Source of the DNA: Welwitschia mirabilis
Taxonomy: Eukaryota; Gnetophyta; Gnetopsida; Welwitschiales
NCBI GenBank assembly: GCA_051453625.1
Contig: JBOZIK010000001.1
Location: 167,424,814 to 167,488,813 of the forward strand
Reading direction: 5' to 3'
DNA length: 64,000 nucleotides
The translations under genes and the position numbers were made by a program. The notes below the pieces were generated by a model. It did no database searches and was not told the DNA's origin. It saw nothing but the letters and a program-made list of their open reading frames with translations. This document shows positions 1 to 13,399 of this stretch, piece after piece (position 1 is the stretch's first letter; each line of letters begins with the position of its first letter).

Positions 1-3000
1 TTGATTTTATAATAGCAACTTATGTTTCTTTTGCTTATGGTGATAATTTTTCATTTATAATTTTTTAATATCTTTTTGAATTTAGTCTTTAATTTTTTTT
101 TCCAAGTTTTGACACATGCTCTTACTATTTTTTAATGATTGAAAGTTCAACATAAATTTTAGAATTTTTGTTAACTTGATGCATTATTGTTGTCTTATCA
201 TGACACCTCTTCCTCTTGCCTTAAGTTCTTCCCAAAATTTACCTCTTTATTCTAAGCATTATTCATCATAATTCTTAGACGTTTTGCATCTTTTGAACTT
301 TTTGATAACTTTCTGAAACCTCTATGATCCCATCTCATCTTAATTTATTTTTTTAATGCTTTTATTTTTTTTAGTTTATTGAAAATATCCATCATCTATC
401 TTGTTGTCCAAAGGACATAGAGGATGAAAAACTAAGATGTTTTAAGGATAGTATTTTTCATTTTTGTCTTTTTTCAAATTTCTGATCCTTCTTTTAGATA
501 AAGACTACTGCTCCAAGGCTCACCTGTTTTGCTGACTTGTACTTAACTTTCATTTTCATCTTTTTCCTTCTTACATTAATGTAATACAAGATGTATTGAT
601 TCACCTATGGGGGATTAGGACATATATTTTGAGATATTTTGAGCAAACGTTTTAAATTTTGAGGGTAATTTTTACATTTTCAGGATACATATTTGTAATG
701 TACTAGTCCAATTATGATCACCTATTATTTGAATGCTATGCATTAAAGATATTATTTAGTAAATCATGTACTTAATAGTAGACTAGTTGTAAGCTTTTAT
801 TAAAGTAGCCCAAGCAATTTAAAAGACGATGAATTAAGGGAATAATGTAATGATTATTTACTTTTGATATATTTACCCTAGTAGATTATGCTTAAAAACT
901 TTATGTTTGTCTATGAATATCATTTATGAGTTATTACTTCATCTGATTATATATTATACATTGCACATCATTTATCTAAGCTATTATGATTATATCTTAT
1001 GATAATCCTTTTTGTTATGACATTTAATCTCTATTTTTTAATGTAATAAAAGTTTTAAGTGTGGGCATAACTCATGGCTAAGTGTGTCTTGATCTTGTTT
1101 TTTGATGAGTGTAATTGTATGCATTCAATTTTATAGTTATATTTTTAAAAGCTTGTTATCTACATAATCATTTAGATGATGTATCAGATGATAGAATTGT
1201 TATGTTATCTATCAAGGTAAAACATTCAATTTATTTGATTTTGAGATTTAATCCTGATAATAAGATTTCTAAACTTAATTTTCATTTCCATAGTTAGTGT
1301 TTATCTTATCCAATTTGGCTTATAATTATAATTATTCACCTACTTTATCAAGGACTAATAAGGCTAAGTGGAAAGCTATGTTGTAATGCTAGATTACATG
1401 TTTTTGATGGGATACTTTAAAGTAGTTTTGCAAGATACTTAGACAAATTTAAGTGGATTTTGATGATTATTAAGAGTCAAGAAGAAAATCACAGAAATAC
1501 ATAATCAATAATTCATTTGAAGGCATTTTGGATAGTTTTTGATACTTCACATTATGAAGAGGAGTTAATGATCTTCAAGCCATATTGATTTGATTGAAGA
1601 ACTTCAAAAAGACTGTTCTTCTTCAATCATCCAGATGATAGTATAGATAACACCACTTATACATTAATAAGGATGTTGACTAGACTAATGATAGAAGCTA
1701 ATATGGAAGCCCTATTGACATGTCATCATGTCCACCATTTTTTAGATGATAGTTAAGATGATATCTAATTTTAGTTAATGCATCAAACTTCACCAAACTT
1801 CTATAATGTGTGATGTGGCTTCTCTGCACTATTAGGATTTATGTTGCGTCTATTAGATTTACTATTTTTAAAGTGTGTTGTTGTAATAAATACCTCCTTT
1901 TCCATTGCTTTGATTTTATCTTCTTTGATACCTAAAAATATTATGATAGGAAATTAAAGAACAAGAGGTTCGTCCATTGTTGTAGAGATGGATTTTCCTT
2001 GGTATCGAGTTGTGTCTCCTTCATTGGAATGATGTTGCTTTGTAACAAGTTATTGGTTCAACAAACAATGAAAATCTTCTTTTATCTTTATTCATGTACA
2101 TGTCCCTTATGATTTATGTTGGTTATGATTTTGTGATTACTTCATAGTTGATATATATCATGAAGGACAACCTTTATTAAGGTTGAAATTATTAGCTTAG
2201 GATTTGCATTGCATTGCATTTTATATTTCATAGCTTAATCATTACATGTTTTTCATATTATGTTTAATGTACTTAATAGCTTAAATTGGTTAGGGTTAGT
2301 AATAGATTCCTTAATTGATCTAGGTTATGCAAGGCCGATCTTTGTGATAGAAAGATTTAGTAGTTGGATAGATATTGCATTTAGAATAGTTTTCATTTGC
2401 ATTACATTAGTGTATTTATTTTCTTACATTGCACTTTTCATTATAAAACTTAAGCGAAAAATGTAAAAATACTTCATGTGAAATAAATTCTCTAGCTTTG
2501 AGCCTAGTTCCTTTGATAGATTACAATATTAAAGTTGATTCCCATCTATATTATGTGTTGTATTTGTGTAAGTATTTTTGATTGATAGGATTTGACTAAT
2601 GATGTAAATGATTGCATAAATACACACTACAACAACATCATAGCTTAAAATTTATTTCTCTAAACCCTATAATAATCACACTAATAATCAAACCAATAAA
2701 CATTAGCATTTAATTTAGTTAAGCCTTGTTCCTATTTTTATTAAGAAATTGATTCTAAACTACCATATCTTAAAGGGTCTACAATAAAGTAGTACTTATT
2801 AGAGCCAAATTTTAAAGGATGAATTTTATTTAATGTGATAATATCAATTGGTTATAATTCTTATTCTTCTTTATCTTGTTGTTATTATTCTATTATGTCA
2901 TATGTTTAGTCTCTTCTTCTAGTTTTTCTTCTTCTATTGCCATGTATTCAGTGCACAAAGGAGGTGTAAAGAGGTGGTGCTCTTTATCACTCTCTATATA

Positions 3001-4900
3001 CTTTAGTTCTTTTCATGATAGTAGATTTTAAGTAAGCCTCCTCAGAATATCATGCCAAGTCAAAGTTACTATATTTATTTAAAGCTTTCTTTGGTAAAGT
3101 AGCCATATCGACTTTTCATGTATTACTTTGTAACCTTTTAAAGAGTATTGTAGTGAGTATAGAAGAAATAAAGAGAGATCCATTTTAAACTCTCCCTACA
3201 TTGCTAGCAAGTAGTAAAAATTTATTTTATATATTTTGTTAAAATATTCCTCCAAACTAAAGTCCTTCATAATTGGAGTTATCCATGCATCAAAGGATTT
3301 GGAAAGATCTTTTTTTTGGTAGTTGCCTTCTATTTTTTTAAGGGTTTTTCCAATGATATTTTCAAACTATGGAATAATAGAAGCTTTAAGGAATTCTCTC
3401 TTAAGCTCAATTCCTTGCAGATCTATATGAATAAAATCAATAATGGTAGGAATATCAACATAAATGATAGTATTACCTATGGTTGATGATCTTTTATTTT
3501 AGTTCTTAAAGAATTTCTTTAAAAGTTTAGGATCATATTCCTTTTGAACTTAGCATATAAGGACTCCAAATTACTACTTGAAATGCCTTCGAATTTTGGT
3601 TATGATTGAGAAGTGTGTTATTTTGCATAGGTTCCATATGTAATAATTTTTCCATCTCCTCTAGTAAGCTAACAGTGCTTTCATGGCATATTGTAGATGC
3701 TCATTTATGATGCAGATCAGATGCTCTTAGTTGTAAACCTCCTTTTGGAATGTTATCTATAGGATATGGAAATGTTGTATTTTTAATACCCTAGATTTAT
3801 AGTAAATCTTCAATCTATTTTATGTTTTTATATTTCAACTTAAAGAGGGAAAGAATTTCATTTTGAAAAATTGTATTATATATATGCATTCAGAAATCTA
3901 GTTAATATAATAATAAAGTTGTCATCATTTAATTGATGAAAATCATCCAAGATAAATTCTAAGGAGGATTGATATTTAAAGTAGATCATAATTCCTTAGT
4001 AATCAAACAACAAACAAATAAGTGAAGTTAAGAGTCTCATTATCCTCATGTCAAATGAGAGAGTCTTGATCAATTCTGAGATTTCTTTAAATGAGTTTAT
4101 CCACTATTAATATATAACCTTTGATCATATACCATCATAACATTTTGATTTTCTCTAGAACTTTAATATTCTATAATTTCATCCACCTATTATCAAATTC
4201 AAAAATATTATAATGTAATTTTGAAATGCTAAATGTACCATCTTGAAAAAGGAGCTCTTGATTTTCAAGAGGCTATGGTCAAATCTCTTTGGTGGAGTGA
4301 ATCATGTGCCTTAAAAAAATGGGTATCTATTTTTTTCAATATTCTTTAAATAATATAAGCCAAGGGATATTATCTTTTATGTAATTATGACATCTAGTTT
4401 AAATGTGATTTCCTAAATCTACATCCAAATCTTTAACTTATAATGACCATGACTTAAGAATGATTTTCCAAAAAAGCATAAATAAACTATGTTCACTCTA
4501 AATGTTATTAAACTTAACATCTCATAACTCTAGCCATAAAAATCTATTCACGATATAAAATAACATATTGATAATTATACTCTTCAATAAGATAATTTCT
4601 ACACATTCATAATCTTTTTGTAAAATAAGTGAACACACTATATATTAACTTGTAAACATCTTTTGTTACTAAATATAAGCTTAAATATTAAAATAAAATA
4701 AACCATCAATAAATTTTCACAAGTCTCAAGAACATTCATGATCATTCAACTATTCATACAACAAATAATAAAACATCTAGATAACACCTAGTTGAATTGC
4801 AACCATTAGCTCATTTTCGCATCATCCTTTATAGCATTTTCTACATATGCAAGTATGGTGTGACCACTCTAACCATCATAGTTTCCTATAAGATCCATAA
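1..4900. other. Decayed AT-rich DNA, no gene recognised
   Basis: All frames on both strands are closed by frequent stops, and the only open stretches are 60-70 codons with low-complexity, hydrophobic translations (for example 1115-1297 and 2260-2466). I looked for RT, integrase, endonuclease and zinc-knuckle motifs and saw none I could defend. The composition resembles the decayed transposon DNA further right, so this is probably old repeat sequence, but that is inference. Confidence 0.5.
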
Positions 4901-4944
4901 CAAGGAATAGATAGGTATATGATTCCAAAGTCTAAGGTAAGGAA

Positions 4945-5205
4945 TTACAAGAATATTTAAGATGTATTGCCAAAATAATCCAAGATGCATTATTAAAATA
5001 ATCCAAAATGCATAGCCAGAATAATCCAAGAGTGCAACTCCAAAATAATGCAAGATGTGACTAAGAATGTATAGTTAAAATAATCCAAGATGCAATGCTA
5101 AAATAATACAAGATGTAACTAATAATGTATAGTCAAAATAATCCAAAAGTGCACTACCAAAAATAATCTAAGAATGCATTATCAAAATAATCCAAGATGT
5201 GATCA
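4945..5205. repeat. Degenerate tandem repeat, about 20-30 bp units
   Basis: About ten imperfect units follow one another, each built on a core of the form CCAAAATAATCCAAGATGCA. Spacing varies from roughly 20 to 30 bases, and some units carry an extra segment (CTAAGAATGTATAG-like). Changes between units are mostly C/T or A/G. No coding potential is visible. It may be a minisatellite inside an LTR or an untranslated part of a retroelement, but no element boundaries were found around it. Confidence 0.75.
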
Positions 5206-5277
5206 TGACCTTATTTTTATATTATCTTCTATAATGTTCTTACATAATAATTTTAAGTAACCTAGTTGTACACAATT

Positions 5278-5300
5278 AAAAGGGAAATTTTTTCCCTTTT
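5278..5300. repeat. Inverted repeat, 10-bp arms
   Basis: AAAAGGGAAA and TTTCCCTTTT face each other across a 3-base TTT spacer, a perfect short hairpin. It lies 15 bases before a second, longer palindrome. Confidence 0.7.
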
Positions 5301-5315
5301 TGTTCTAGAGGTTTG

Positions 5316-5333
5316 GTCCCATGGCCATGGGAC
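5316..5333. repeat. Perfect 18-bp palindrome
   Basis: GTCCCATGGCCATGGGAC is identical to its own reverse complement over all 18 bases. It is much richer in GC than its surroundings. It could be a protein-binding site or a regulatory part of an old LTR, but no function can be assigned from sequence. Confidence 0.8.
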
Positions 5334-5339
5334 TCACAA

Positions 5340-6790
5340 CAAAGTGTATCAACGCTAAAGTTTGAACAACTAGTTATTCTAGCCAGTTTATTTCCATAAC
5401 TTAACATATCATATTACAAGTCAATGGTCAGTAATGAGATTGAGATAATTTCAAGATGGCTCAAAAGGATAATTTACAAGACTCAGTCAAAAATAGTTAA
5501 CAATAAAAAGGAAATTCAGGAAGAGGTTGAATCATATAAGAGATAAAAATAAAATAGGACCATACAAAACTACAAGAATCTATAGAAGGTATCCCAGGAG
5601 CATATAAAATTCAAGAATGAAGTAATACCATTAAAAAGTACAAAATAAAGGATCATATAAGAAATAAAATAAAGCCTATAACCATACAAGATTTAAGAAA
5701 GCACAAAACCATATAAGAACTAAAGAAAACATGTTAAGACTATACCCAAAATTGGATGTAAGACTTGTAAACTTTTGAAAACTTCAATACTTTTAAGGAT
5801 CCAAGACTCTAATTCTTTTCAAGCTCTAAGTTTTGAAATCACCAAGATCCAATAATAGATGAATATGAAAATGAAAGAAGAAGAAAGTCCTATTTGCAAC
5901 AAGTGGGTGTAGGGATATGAAGAGACATCATCATGAAAAGAAAATGGTAAGGATTCCTTAACCTTAATTATTTCCTTATCTGGCCACTGGGTGCATTAAT
6001 ATTTCATCATAATAATAAATAATAAATATTCAACATTCCACTACTTATAATTATTACAATAAAGAATTAAGATAAGACAATTAGCAAGTAATTCCAATAG
6101 CTACATAAAAATATTTTCTATAATGAATAAATGTTAAATAAAAGAAAGTGAAACATCATAATTATGTGTGTTACTTAGCATGCACTACCAAAATAAAATG
6201 TTAAAATAAGTCAACATAATGCATCCCAAGAATTATAGTCATTACAAGAATAATTCTCATGCAATACAATAAGAAAATAAGAAAATATAATAATCATCAT
6301 ACATTAATGTAACAATTAAAAAAAGAAAATAAAATAATATAATCACTAATTTATCCACTAAAACTTATAATTGAATAACCAAGAAATTACTAAAAATAAT
6401 ATTATTAATTATGGTTGTTAAAAGAAGAAAGCACTTAAAATAATAATTGTAGTACAAAAAATATTCACAAACTAATTACATCTCAAATAATAAGATAATA
6501 AATAAATAATATAGCAATTAAATTAGCTTATTTAGATAATAATAAACTTATTTTAATTTATTTTTAATTAACTAATTAGGCTAAATATTTGGATCTTCAA
6601 AAATCTGCACAAAATAGTAATATTTATAATAATGTTTAATAATGATGCATCAATGATATCTATAATTTTTCTAATCCCAAGATCTCTTGCTTTCTTTAAC
6701 ATAGTTATTTAATCAAAATTGATGAAGTAAAACTATTTGCTAAATTTTCCTCTAGAAATATAAAATCTATAACTAAATTATCAATGATGT
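5340..6790. other. AT-rich DNA, no gene recognised
   Basis: Very AT-rich sequence with long A-rich runs, especially 6,000-6,600, and no open frame of note. It lies on the 3' side of the minus-strand LINE at 6,800-10,000, so part of it may be that element's 3' untranslated end, but no poly-A/T tail or target duplication was found to fix the boundary. Confidence 0.4.
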
Positions 6791-6799
6791 TGGCAAACT

Positions 6800-9087
6800 T
6801 ACTTGAGATTAAAAAGTAGTTGATAGAGTAAATAGTCATGCTTACCAAACATGCTTTACCCTAAAGAATGTTCCCCATACTAGAAATAAATTTGTTATGC
6901 TAGTGAGTAAAGAAAGCTATTATTTTTTTTTAATGATGAAAGACTATATATTTTATGAAATTCACTCAGCGTTTAGAAAAAGACTTAAATAAACATTTGA
7001 AAACGTTTCTTAGAAGCATTAGAAGACTCTAAGAATATCCATTTTTCTTTGCTCTAAGTGAAAGAGTTTAGAATTTTGTTAATTGTTTATCAAACCTAAG
7101 AATTTTTTAAAGTTATCGAGACTACAAAAACTTTGTATGCCACCAAAATACTTAAATCAAGATAAAGAAAATTATCATCTATGAACTAGATGATAGAAAA
7201 AATGAAGTTAATTTTATAGCAGTAATTTTTGCTATAGCACTAAGCTAGCTAAATAGTTCATGAGTAAAACAAAGAGACAAGGAGATAAGTGATCATCTTA
7301 GTGTAAATTACTACTACCTTTGAAGTACCCAAAACATAATAAAAATAGTTAGCATAGAAATGTAAAAATAAATTAATTTCTTGAGTAGCATGAAGAAACT
7401 ACACTTCTAAAAAATATAGTCAATTATGGCCCACTAAACTATGTTAAAATCTTTGCCAATGTTTACCTTGAGAGACATGAATGGTTTCTTCTTCTTATGA
7501 TGAAAATGAATTATTTCATTAGTAAAATAATGTTATCATGTATGAATCTCCTCAAAACAAACCTAGATTGGAAAGGCAATAACATCTCCAAAAGTAAAGT
7601 TGTTATTCTGTGAGCTATTATTTTGGTACAAATCTTATCAAAAGATATTGTAGAGACTAATTGGTTTATAATGGTAAGTGCTAGTTGCATCCTCTATTTT
7701 AGAAATGAAAGTACTTAATGTATCATCAAAAGGCTTATATTAGATACCTCCATCAAAAGTTTCAAGCACTGTAGCGTGAATGTCTAATTTAATGAAGTTC
7801 TAATACCTTTGGGAAAAAAATATACTATAAAACCCATATGAACAAAGGTCTTGAGTTTTCTACATAAAATAGATGATTCCCTAATTTCACCTTTAATAAT
7901 CTACTTACTAAGGAAACTACGTTATTCATTTGATATGGAAGGGTCAACTAGAATAGAGTGTAAATTTACTTTTTTTGCTAATAAATATTTTGAAAGTAGC
8001 TGATAAATGTGAGACTCCACTGTATACAGTTTTTCTATCTATGCCTATTTATAGTCTATAAAAAGAATTTAGTATTTTAATATTTTTCTTCGAGCCACCA
8101 AATTCTTGATCTTTATTTTTAATAATTTTTTTCTTTTGTTAGAATATCATAGATTTAGAAGAATAAGTATTTCTCATAGTAAATGTTAAATGTAGAGCAT
8201 TCATTTTAATTCTGTATGATGTTAAGCTCTTATAAGAGGTAAGATTTGATATTTTTAAAAGAATGGTTAAGTAACTTTTTCTAGATGACTAATTCCTATC
8301 TCAAAATTTTTAGCTTTTGTAAAAATATAAAGAAAAGGTAGCTTTAAGTATATAATTCCAAATATATATTAGAATCTCTTTAAAGTTGGAATTTTCTAAT
8401 CAAAAGATTTCAAATCAAAAAATACTCTCTTTTTTAGAAGAATCCAATGTTAAGATAATAGACTAATGATCTAAGAAAAATATGGATTTTTATTCAAGAA
8501 AAAAAAAGCATAAAACTCATTCCTAATGCATCTATCTATTCTGGACATGACTAAATTTGAACCATTTCTAAGATTACTTTAAACATTACAAGACCTATGC
8601 AAATGAAGATCTTTAGAATCATAGCTTACAAGGACACTTAAAAAAGAGTTAGTAGAGAATAAATAAGAAAAATTAATAATATTTTCATATAGAATAAGAA
8701 TTTAATTAAAGTCATTCATGATAGTGTCTAGAGAATTCGAGGTTAAAAATAGTGTATTCTTTGATATAGTTCTCATAACTAATAGAAATTTATAATGTGT
8801 CATTGTTTATCATTGTAAAACCAATTTACTATATGATGATAATTGCATTTGCTAATGATGCTAAACTCATCATGCCTCCAAAGGATCATCAATTTACCCT
8901 TAACACAAGTGCTGGAAACCAATAAAAAAGATCAACTATATTTTGCATAAAAATGCCAAGCTTTAGCTAAGTCAAGTTTAGATTCTTGAAGAAGATAAAA
9001 TAAAGAAGAACAATCTCTCAAAAGTTTTTAAAGGTGGGATATTTTAAGCCCATTTCCAAGGCCTCTACAATTTAAAAATACTAACAT
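6800..9087 (-). pseudogene. LINE ORF2 remnant: endonuclease and reverse transcriptase
   Basis: The minus-strand ATG at 9087-9085 is followed by MLVFLNCRGLGNG, the hallmark start of plant L1 endonucleases (consensus S/L-W/F-N-x-RGLG). About 60 bases on comes LLQESKLDLAKAW, matching the LQETK endonuclease motif. Further down, around 7,500-7,720, there are RT-like pieces including LLPFQSRFVLRRFIHDN. DDHLSPCLF at about 7,303-7,261 matches the RQGDPLSPxLF motif, and FIDDNFLYL near 7,180-7,155 matches the FADD catalytic box with Ala changed to Ile. Many in-frame stops make the copy non-functional. Confidence 0.75.
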
Positions 9088-9499
9088 TTAAAAATAGATT
9101 TAAAACTAGTTACCATCTTAGATATCTTCATTCATTTCCTTCTTTAGTTTATCTTTACACATATTTATGTAGATCCTCTTGTCCATCTAAATATTTTTTG
9201 CATTTTTGTTTATTTGGTACACATCTGAAATGCACTCTTCTAGTATGCTTACTAGTCCTTTCTGCATATGATTATTATCCCACTCATCCTATATACTTAT
9301 CATCTATTTTTTAGTCCCTGAAGATTTTTGTACATTAGAAATGTGATCCTTCATGCCTAATTCTACTAGTTTTGGTATCATCTATCTAAGATTCCCCCAC
9401 TTATTCTTGGGTTTCATTTCTGCTTCTAATAGAATATTAAATTTCTTTGCTTAAGTAATAATACCATTATTTAGTACTAAGGTAGTTTTCTTTATTTAC

Positions 9500-9990
9500 T
9501 TCTTTTTTTGTTTTGATATCCTGTCAGTCATTTTTTGAAGTTTTTTCATTCTTTTTGAATTTTGCTAATGAGTGTCCATCTTTTATACATTTAGAATAAT
9601 GGAGTATTAGATTCTCTATCTTAAGATTAAAGACTAATTCCTTCCAATAAGTTTCTAATATGATCTTGTATGCTCTAAAATTATCTAGTTTGATGTAGAC
9701 ACAGGTCCTTGCAAAGGCCATTTCTTTCATGTGATCTATATTTCTATCTAACATAAAAAAATTCACCTAGCATATCTCCAAGTTATGTAAAATAGTTAGG
9801 ATTATGCAAGTTAGAGATATGAACTCCAACAAGGATTTTTTTAAAAAAAGTTAAGTTTTTTAAAGAATAATGATTATTGTATAGGAGCTTGATCATTTTT
9901 ACCAAAAAAGTATAGACTCTTGCTAGTACTTTATTCATATCTTCTTTAATATTAAGAATAAAATACAAAAGCTTATTTTTAGGAGGAATT
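9500..9990 (-). pseudogene. LINE ORF1 remnant (DUF4283-like)
   Basis: Two adjacent open pieces on the minus strand (9783-9968 and 9524-9766) resemble the N-terminal region of plant L1 ORF1 proteins. The telling part is the stretch around FARTCVYIKLDN, followed by a weak cysteine/GH-containing segment in place of the usual zinc knuckle (CIKDGH). Such proteins bind LINE RNA. The copy is interrupted by stops between the pieces. Assignment rests on motif resemblance alone. Confidence 0.55.
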
Positions 9991-9999
9991 ACTTTATAT

Positions 10000-10850
10000 C
10001 TTGCTAAAAACTTTTAACTACATCATAGTCTCTAATCTTTTTGATGAAAGAAAGTTCACATAAAGATCGAACTTTTCTAATGGTGGTATTTCTGAAGTAT
10101 GCCTTCAAATTCTTAAAACAAAATTCAGACATTTTGGTGTACATCACCACTTCTTCTTGGCTGAACCTAAAGTTCAAGTTAGGAAAATTTTGGTTTCTTC
10201 TTTTGCCTAATGAGTCTATATAGCTTCTGACACTTGAAGACTTGGCAACTATTAAAATACATTTTCTAAAGTATTTGCTTTTCGAGAAATTATTCAGCTT
10301 CCTTAGATATGTCAGATCTACTAGATCCCACCTTTTTAGGTTTTTGGGATTTATGAGGCACTAATTTAAAAACCTCCCATAAGGGATGAGAAAACAAGTG
10401 TGAGTTCTAAGTGTTATAGTTGTGCCCTTTTAGGTTTGTATAACCTTGGTATCACTAAGGACTCTAGGACATAAGGTGATGTGGGAAAAAACACATTAGG
10501 ACTTTATATTATCACTAGCATAAATAAATGCTTCTATAAGGATTAATACTAATCTAGGTTATGTGGTTATTTCTCCAAAAGTAAATGAAACATGTATCAA
10601 ATCTAATCATCATAGCTGCTACTTTGTCTTCAAAAGATTACTCTAAAGAATCTAAATCTTAGTTCTATAAATAACATCATAAGAACTCTGTAATCAAAGA
10701 TGTTGAAGGTGATCCAAAAGTCTTGAAGAAATACTCCAATGTTGCATGAAATATGTATGATATTTGTGCACTATAGGCACTACTTGATTGTGAAGGAATG
10801 TTCTAAAGACCCTAAATCCTCTCTCTATCATCTTTCCAAATACTTCTCAC
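10000..10850. other. Unassigned junction between LINE and Gypsy remnants
   Basis: Neither the LINE nor the Gypsy translation can be followed through this stretch. There is a small open frame at 10041-10223 (+) without recognisable motifs. It may be LINE 5' sequence or a diverged part of the Gypsy RT. Confidence 0.35.
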
Positions 10851-10899
10851 TTCTTTATCCTTCAAAAGAGCAAAATTTTAAAAGCATATAACCCTACTT

Positions 10900-11345
10900 A
10901 TAAGCAAAGTTATTTTCCTTGATCCTTAGGGCCATCGAAATCTGATATCCACTATACCCATCGAAGAAACTATGATTCTTGTATTCTAAAATTCTTTCCA
11001 AAAATTTGTTAATAAAGGTAGAGGAAAATGACCTTTGTAGATATTAGCATTTAATAATATGAAGTATATGTAAACCCTTCATTTGTTTTTCTTTTTAGGT
11101 ACTAATGTAACAAGATTTATTCATTATAAACCAAAAATAAGGTAAATGAAACCAACTTTTAAAATTTTTAAAATTTCCTATTGGACTACCTCTTGCATAT
11201 AAGTATTACATCTTCTCGTTGATTGTCTAATATGTTTCATAGTAACATCTAAATATATCTTACATTGATATATTATAGTGTCAATTCCTATTATGTTAGG
11301 ATGGGTTTAACTGAATAATTTATTTCTTTAAGTTAGTACCCTTTT
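10900..11345 (-). pseudogene. Gypsy reverse transcriptase N-terminal remnant
   Basis: The minus strand reads through QRRLNPNL-type and LKEVVKKEI-type motifs in decayed form (EVVQ-stop-EILKILKVGFIYLI), then LVPKKK, then FINKFLERI and HSFFDGYSGY. The last is the Athila RT core motif FLDGYSGYNQI. The order and spacing match Athila-clade RT, and similarity is lost just after this motif. The catalytic FMDD box was not found. Confidence 0.75.
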
Positions 11346-11829
11346 TTATTTTCTCTTTTGGGAATGATTCAGGTTGCTATTTATGACTAATCATCTATTT
11401 TTCAAGATTTTAATATATTCCAATTTGAGAGGTGATTCTTCAAGTTCTTCTTCCTTTTATACAAGTTTAATAGTTAAAGAGTATTCTTTCTTATTCTTTT
11501 CATGTTTTACTAAAACTTCTTCTATTTCCTACATTATGATCATATTTGTACTATCTTTCTTATTAAAGAAATAATGATCAATTTTAGCTTCTATTGATAT
11601 TTCAACTTCTTGTGTAAGGTCTTCAAACTAATCTCTATAACTCCCTTCCTTGAATGAATAGTTTCATTTGTAGTTATCTTTGAAGTTCTTCTTAGAATAA
11701 TGGGATGAATGTGGCCTTTTGTTTCATTACACTAAGATCTACTAAGTATCTAAATCCTTGGAGCTCTATAGAGGTGTTTCTAATTATACCTCCTAATTTC
11801 ATAGCTAATTAATTCATTTCCACATATAC

Positions 11830-11945
11830 TTAAACATTGTAGAAGATCAATTTAGGAATTCTAAGTTATTCATATGTTTCATGAGAGATGATATTGATAC
11901 TAGCTACTAAGTCTACTAGAGCTTCTATTTTATAAGCCCCTTCTA
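11830..11945 (-). pseudogene. Gypsy aspartic protease remnant
   Basis: The minus-strand translation shows EALVDLVASINIIS, matching the retroviral-type aspartic protease motif A-L-x-DSGASIN-V, with Ser-Gly of the active-site triad replaced (D-L-V instead of D-S-G). The 549-base gap begins only 14 bases away (11959), so the rest of the domain on that side is missing from the assembly. Confidence 0.65.
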
Positions 11946-11958
11946 CCATAATGTCTAC

Positions 11959-12507
11959 NNNNNNNNNNNNNNNNNNNNNNNNNNNNNNNNNNNNNNNNNN
12001 NNNNNNNNNNNNNNNNNNNNNNNNNNNNNNNNNNNNNNNNNNNNNNNNNNNNNNNNNNNNNNNNNNNNNNNNNNNNNNNNNNNNNNNNNNNNNNNNNNNN
12101 NNNNNNNNNNNNNNNNNNNNNNNNNNNNNNNNNNNNNNNNNNNNNNNNNNNNNNNNNNNNNNNNNNNNNNNNNNNNNNNNNNNNNNNNNNNNNNNNNNNN
12201 NNNNNNNNNNNNNNNNNNNNNNNNNNNNNNNNNNNNNNNNNNNNNNNNNNNNNNNNNNNNNNNNNNNNNNNNNNNNNNNNNNNNNNNNNNNNNNNNNNNN
12301 NNNNNNNNNNNNNNNNNNNNNNNNNNNNNNNNNNNNNNNNNNNNNNNNNNNNNNNNNNNNNNNNNNNNNNNNNNNNNNNNNNNNNNNNNNNNNNNNNNNN
12401 NNNNNNNNNNNNNNNNNNNNNNNNNNNNNNNNNNNNNNNNNNNNNNNNNNNNNNNNNNNNNNNNNNNNNNNNNNNNNNNNNNNNNNNNNNNNNNNNNNNN
12501 NNNNNNN
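11959..12507. other. Assembly gap, 549 N
   Basis: Run of N between the gag and protease parts of the Gypsy remnant. Long open frames spanning it are artefacts. Confidence 0.99.
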
Positions 12508-13399
12508 TCTAAAATCACTATATTTCTTGATTTGATTTTCTTATAAGGCTTAAGTAGAAGCCCATGACACTTGCACTATATTGGCCAATTCAATTTCTAA
12601 TTTTTCAGTTTCTTGTTTTTTAGGGTTATTAGAAAAACTTTTCATTTGTTTTCAAAAAAGAGGAATATTTTTCAACATTTTAATTAAAGGTAGAAAGATA
12701 GAGGTATCTTCTAAGGCCTTAGTAAGATATTCTAAATCTCTTTCCTCCTTTTTTCGATGGTTTCTCTTCATTTTACTTTTCATTGAGAAATGACATGTAT
12801 CATTTACTTTCTTTTTTAACTCTCCTGAAGTATTTTCTCTCACTTTATGATTTTCCACTATGTTAGCTCTTTTCTTAGAGGATTAATCATTTCTAAATTT
12901 TTTCTTAACTTGATCTCAATAGCCTTTGAACCTCCCTCTCTTGGATTTGGTTAAGGTTCTGCTAATATGAAAGGTTATTTAGTTTTCTTCGTTTCTTCTA
13001 ATTTTGTTTACTAGACTCTCCTTCTCTATTCCTCTAATTCCTAAAATAATGATATTTTTGCTATCTATTTTACTTCATAAAGTCTCATAGAGGATATTAT
13101 TCTCTATTCTTTTATCTTCTAAGCTAAAATGGGTAGGGCTTATTTCTTATTATATGGAAAATGTTTGGATTATAATCTATCATATCAATGTCCAATACTT
13201 TATATCCAAGGACATTCTATGAATTAATGACTATCTTTACAATAATAATCACATACTTCTAGATCTTTCTCTTATTATAATCTATTTTCTTTAATGAAAA
13301 CATCTATTTTATTATTGGTTTCTTCTAATAAGCTTATGTGTTTTGACCTTGTTTCATGTTTAGGAAAAATCTCATGTATCTTTTTCTTTCCTTTCTCGT

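Larger units (their letters stand above)
6800..10000 (-). mobile_element. L1-type LINE retrotransposon, decayed
   Basis: The element reads on the minus strand from about 10,000 down to about 6,800. Order of parts: an ORF1-like segment (about 9,990-9,500), the start of ORF2 with an endonuclease (from 9,087), then reverse transcriptase (about 7,720-7,150). This is the standard plant L1 order. Both ORFs carry many stops and frameshifts, so the copy is dead. The 5' and 3' ends and any target-site duplication could not be fixed. The Athila-like RT at 10,900-11,340 breaks off near this LINE, so the LINE may have inserted into that element; this is inference. Confidence 0.75.

Noticed and set aside
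3000-4300. Minus-strand transposon coding region
   Set aside because: The translation has moderately long pieces but no recognisable catalytic or zinc motif, so it was left unassigned.
4945-5205. CRISPR array
   Set aside because: Units are degenerate, spacers are not of constant length, no cas genes are present and the DNA is plant nuclear; a minisatellite is the plain reading.
11951-12535. Open frames of nearly 200 codons over the gap at 11959-12507
   Set aside because: Almost all codons are N. The same applies to frames over 15388-15621 and 23889-23914.
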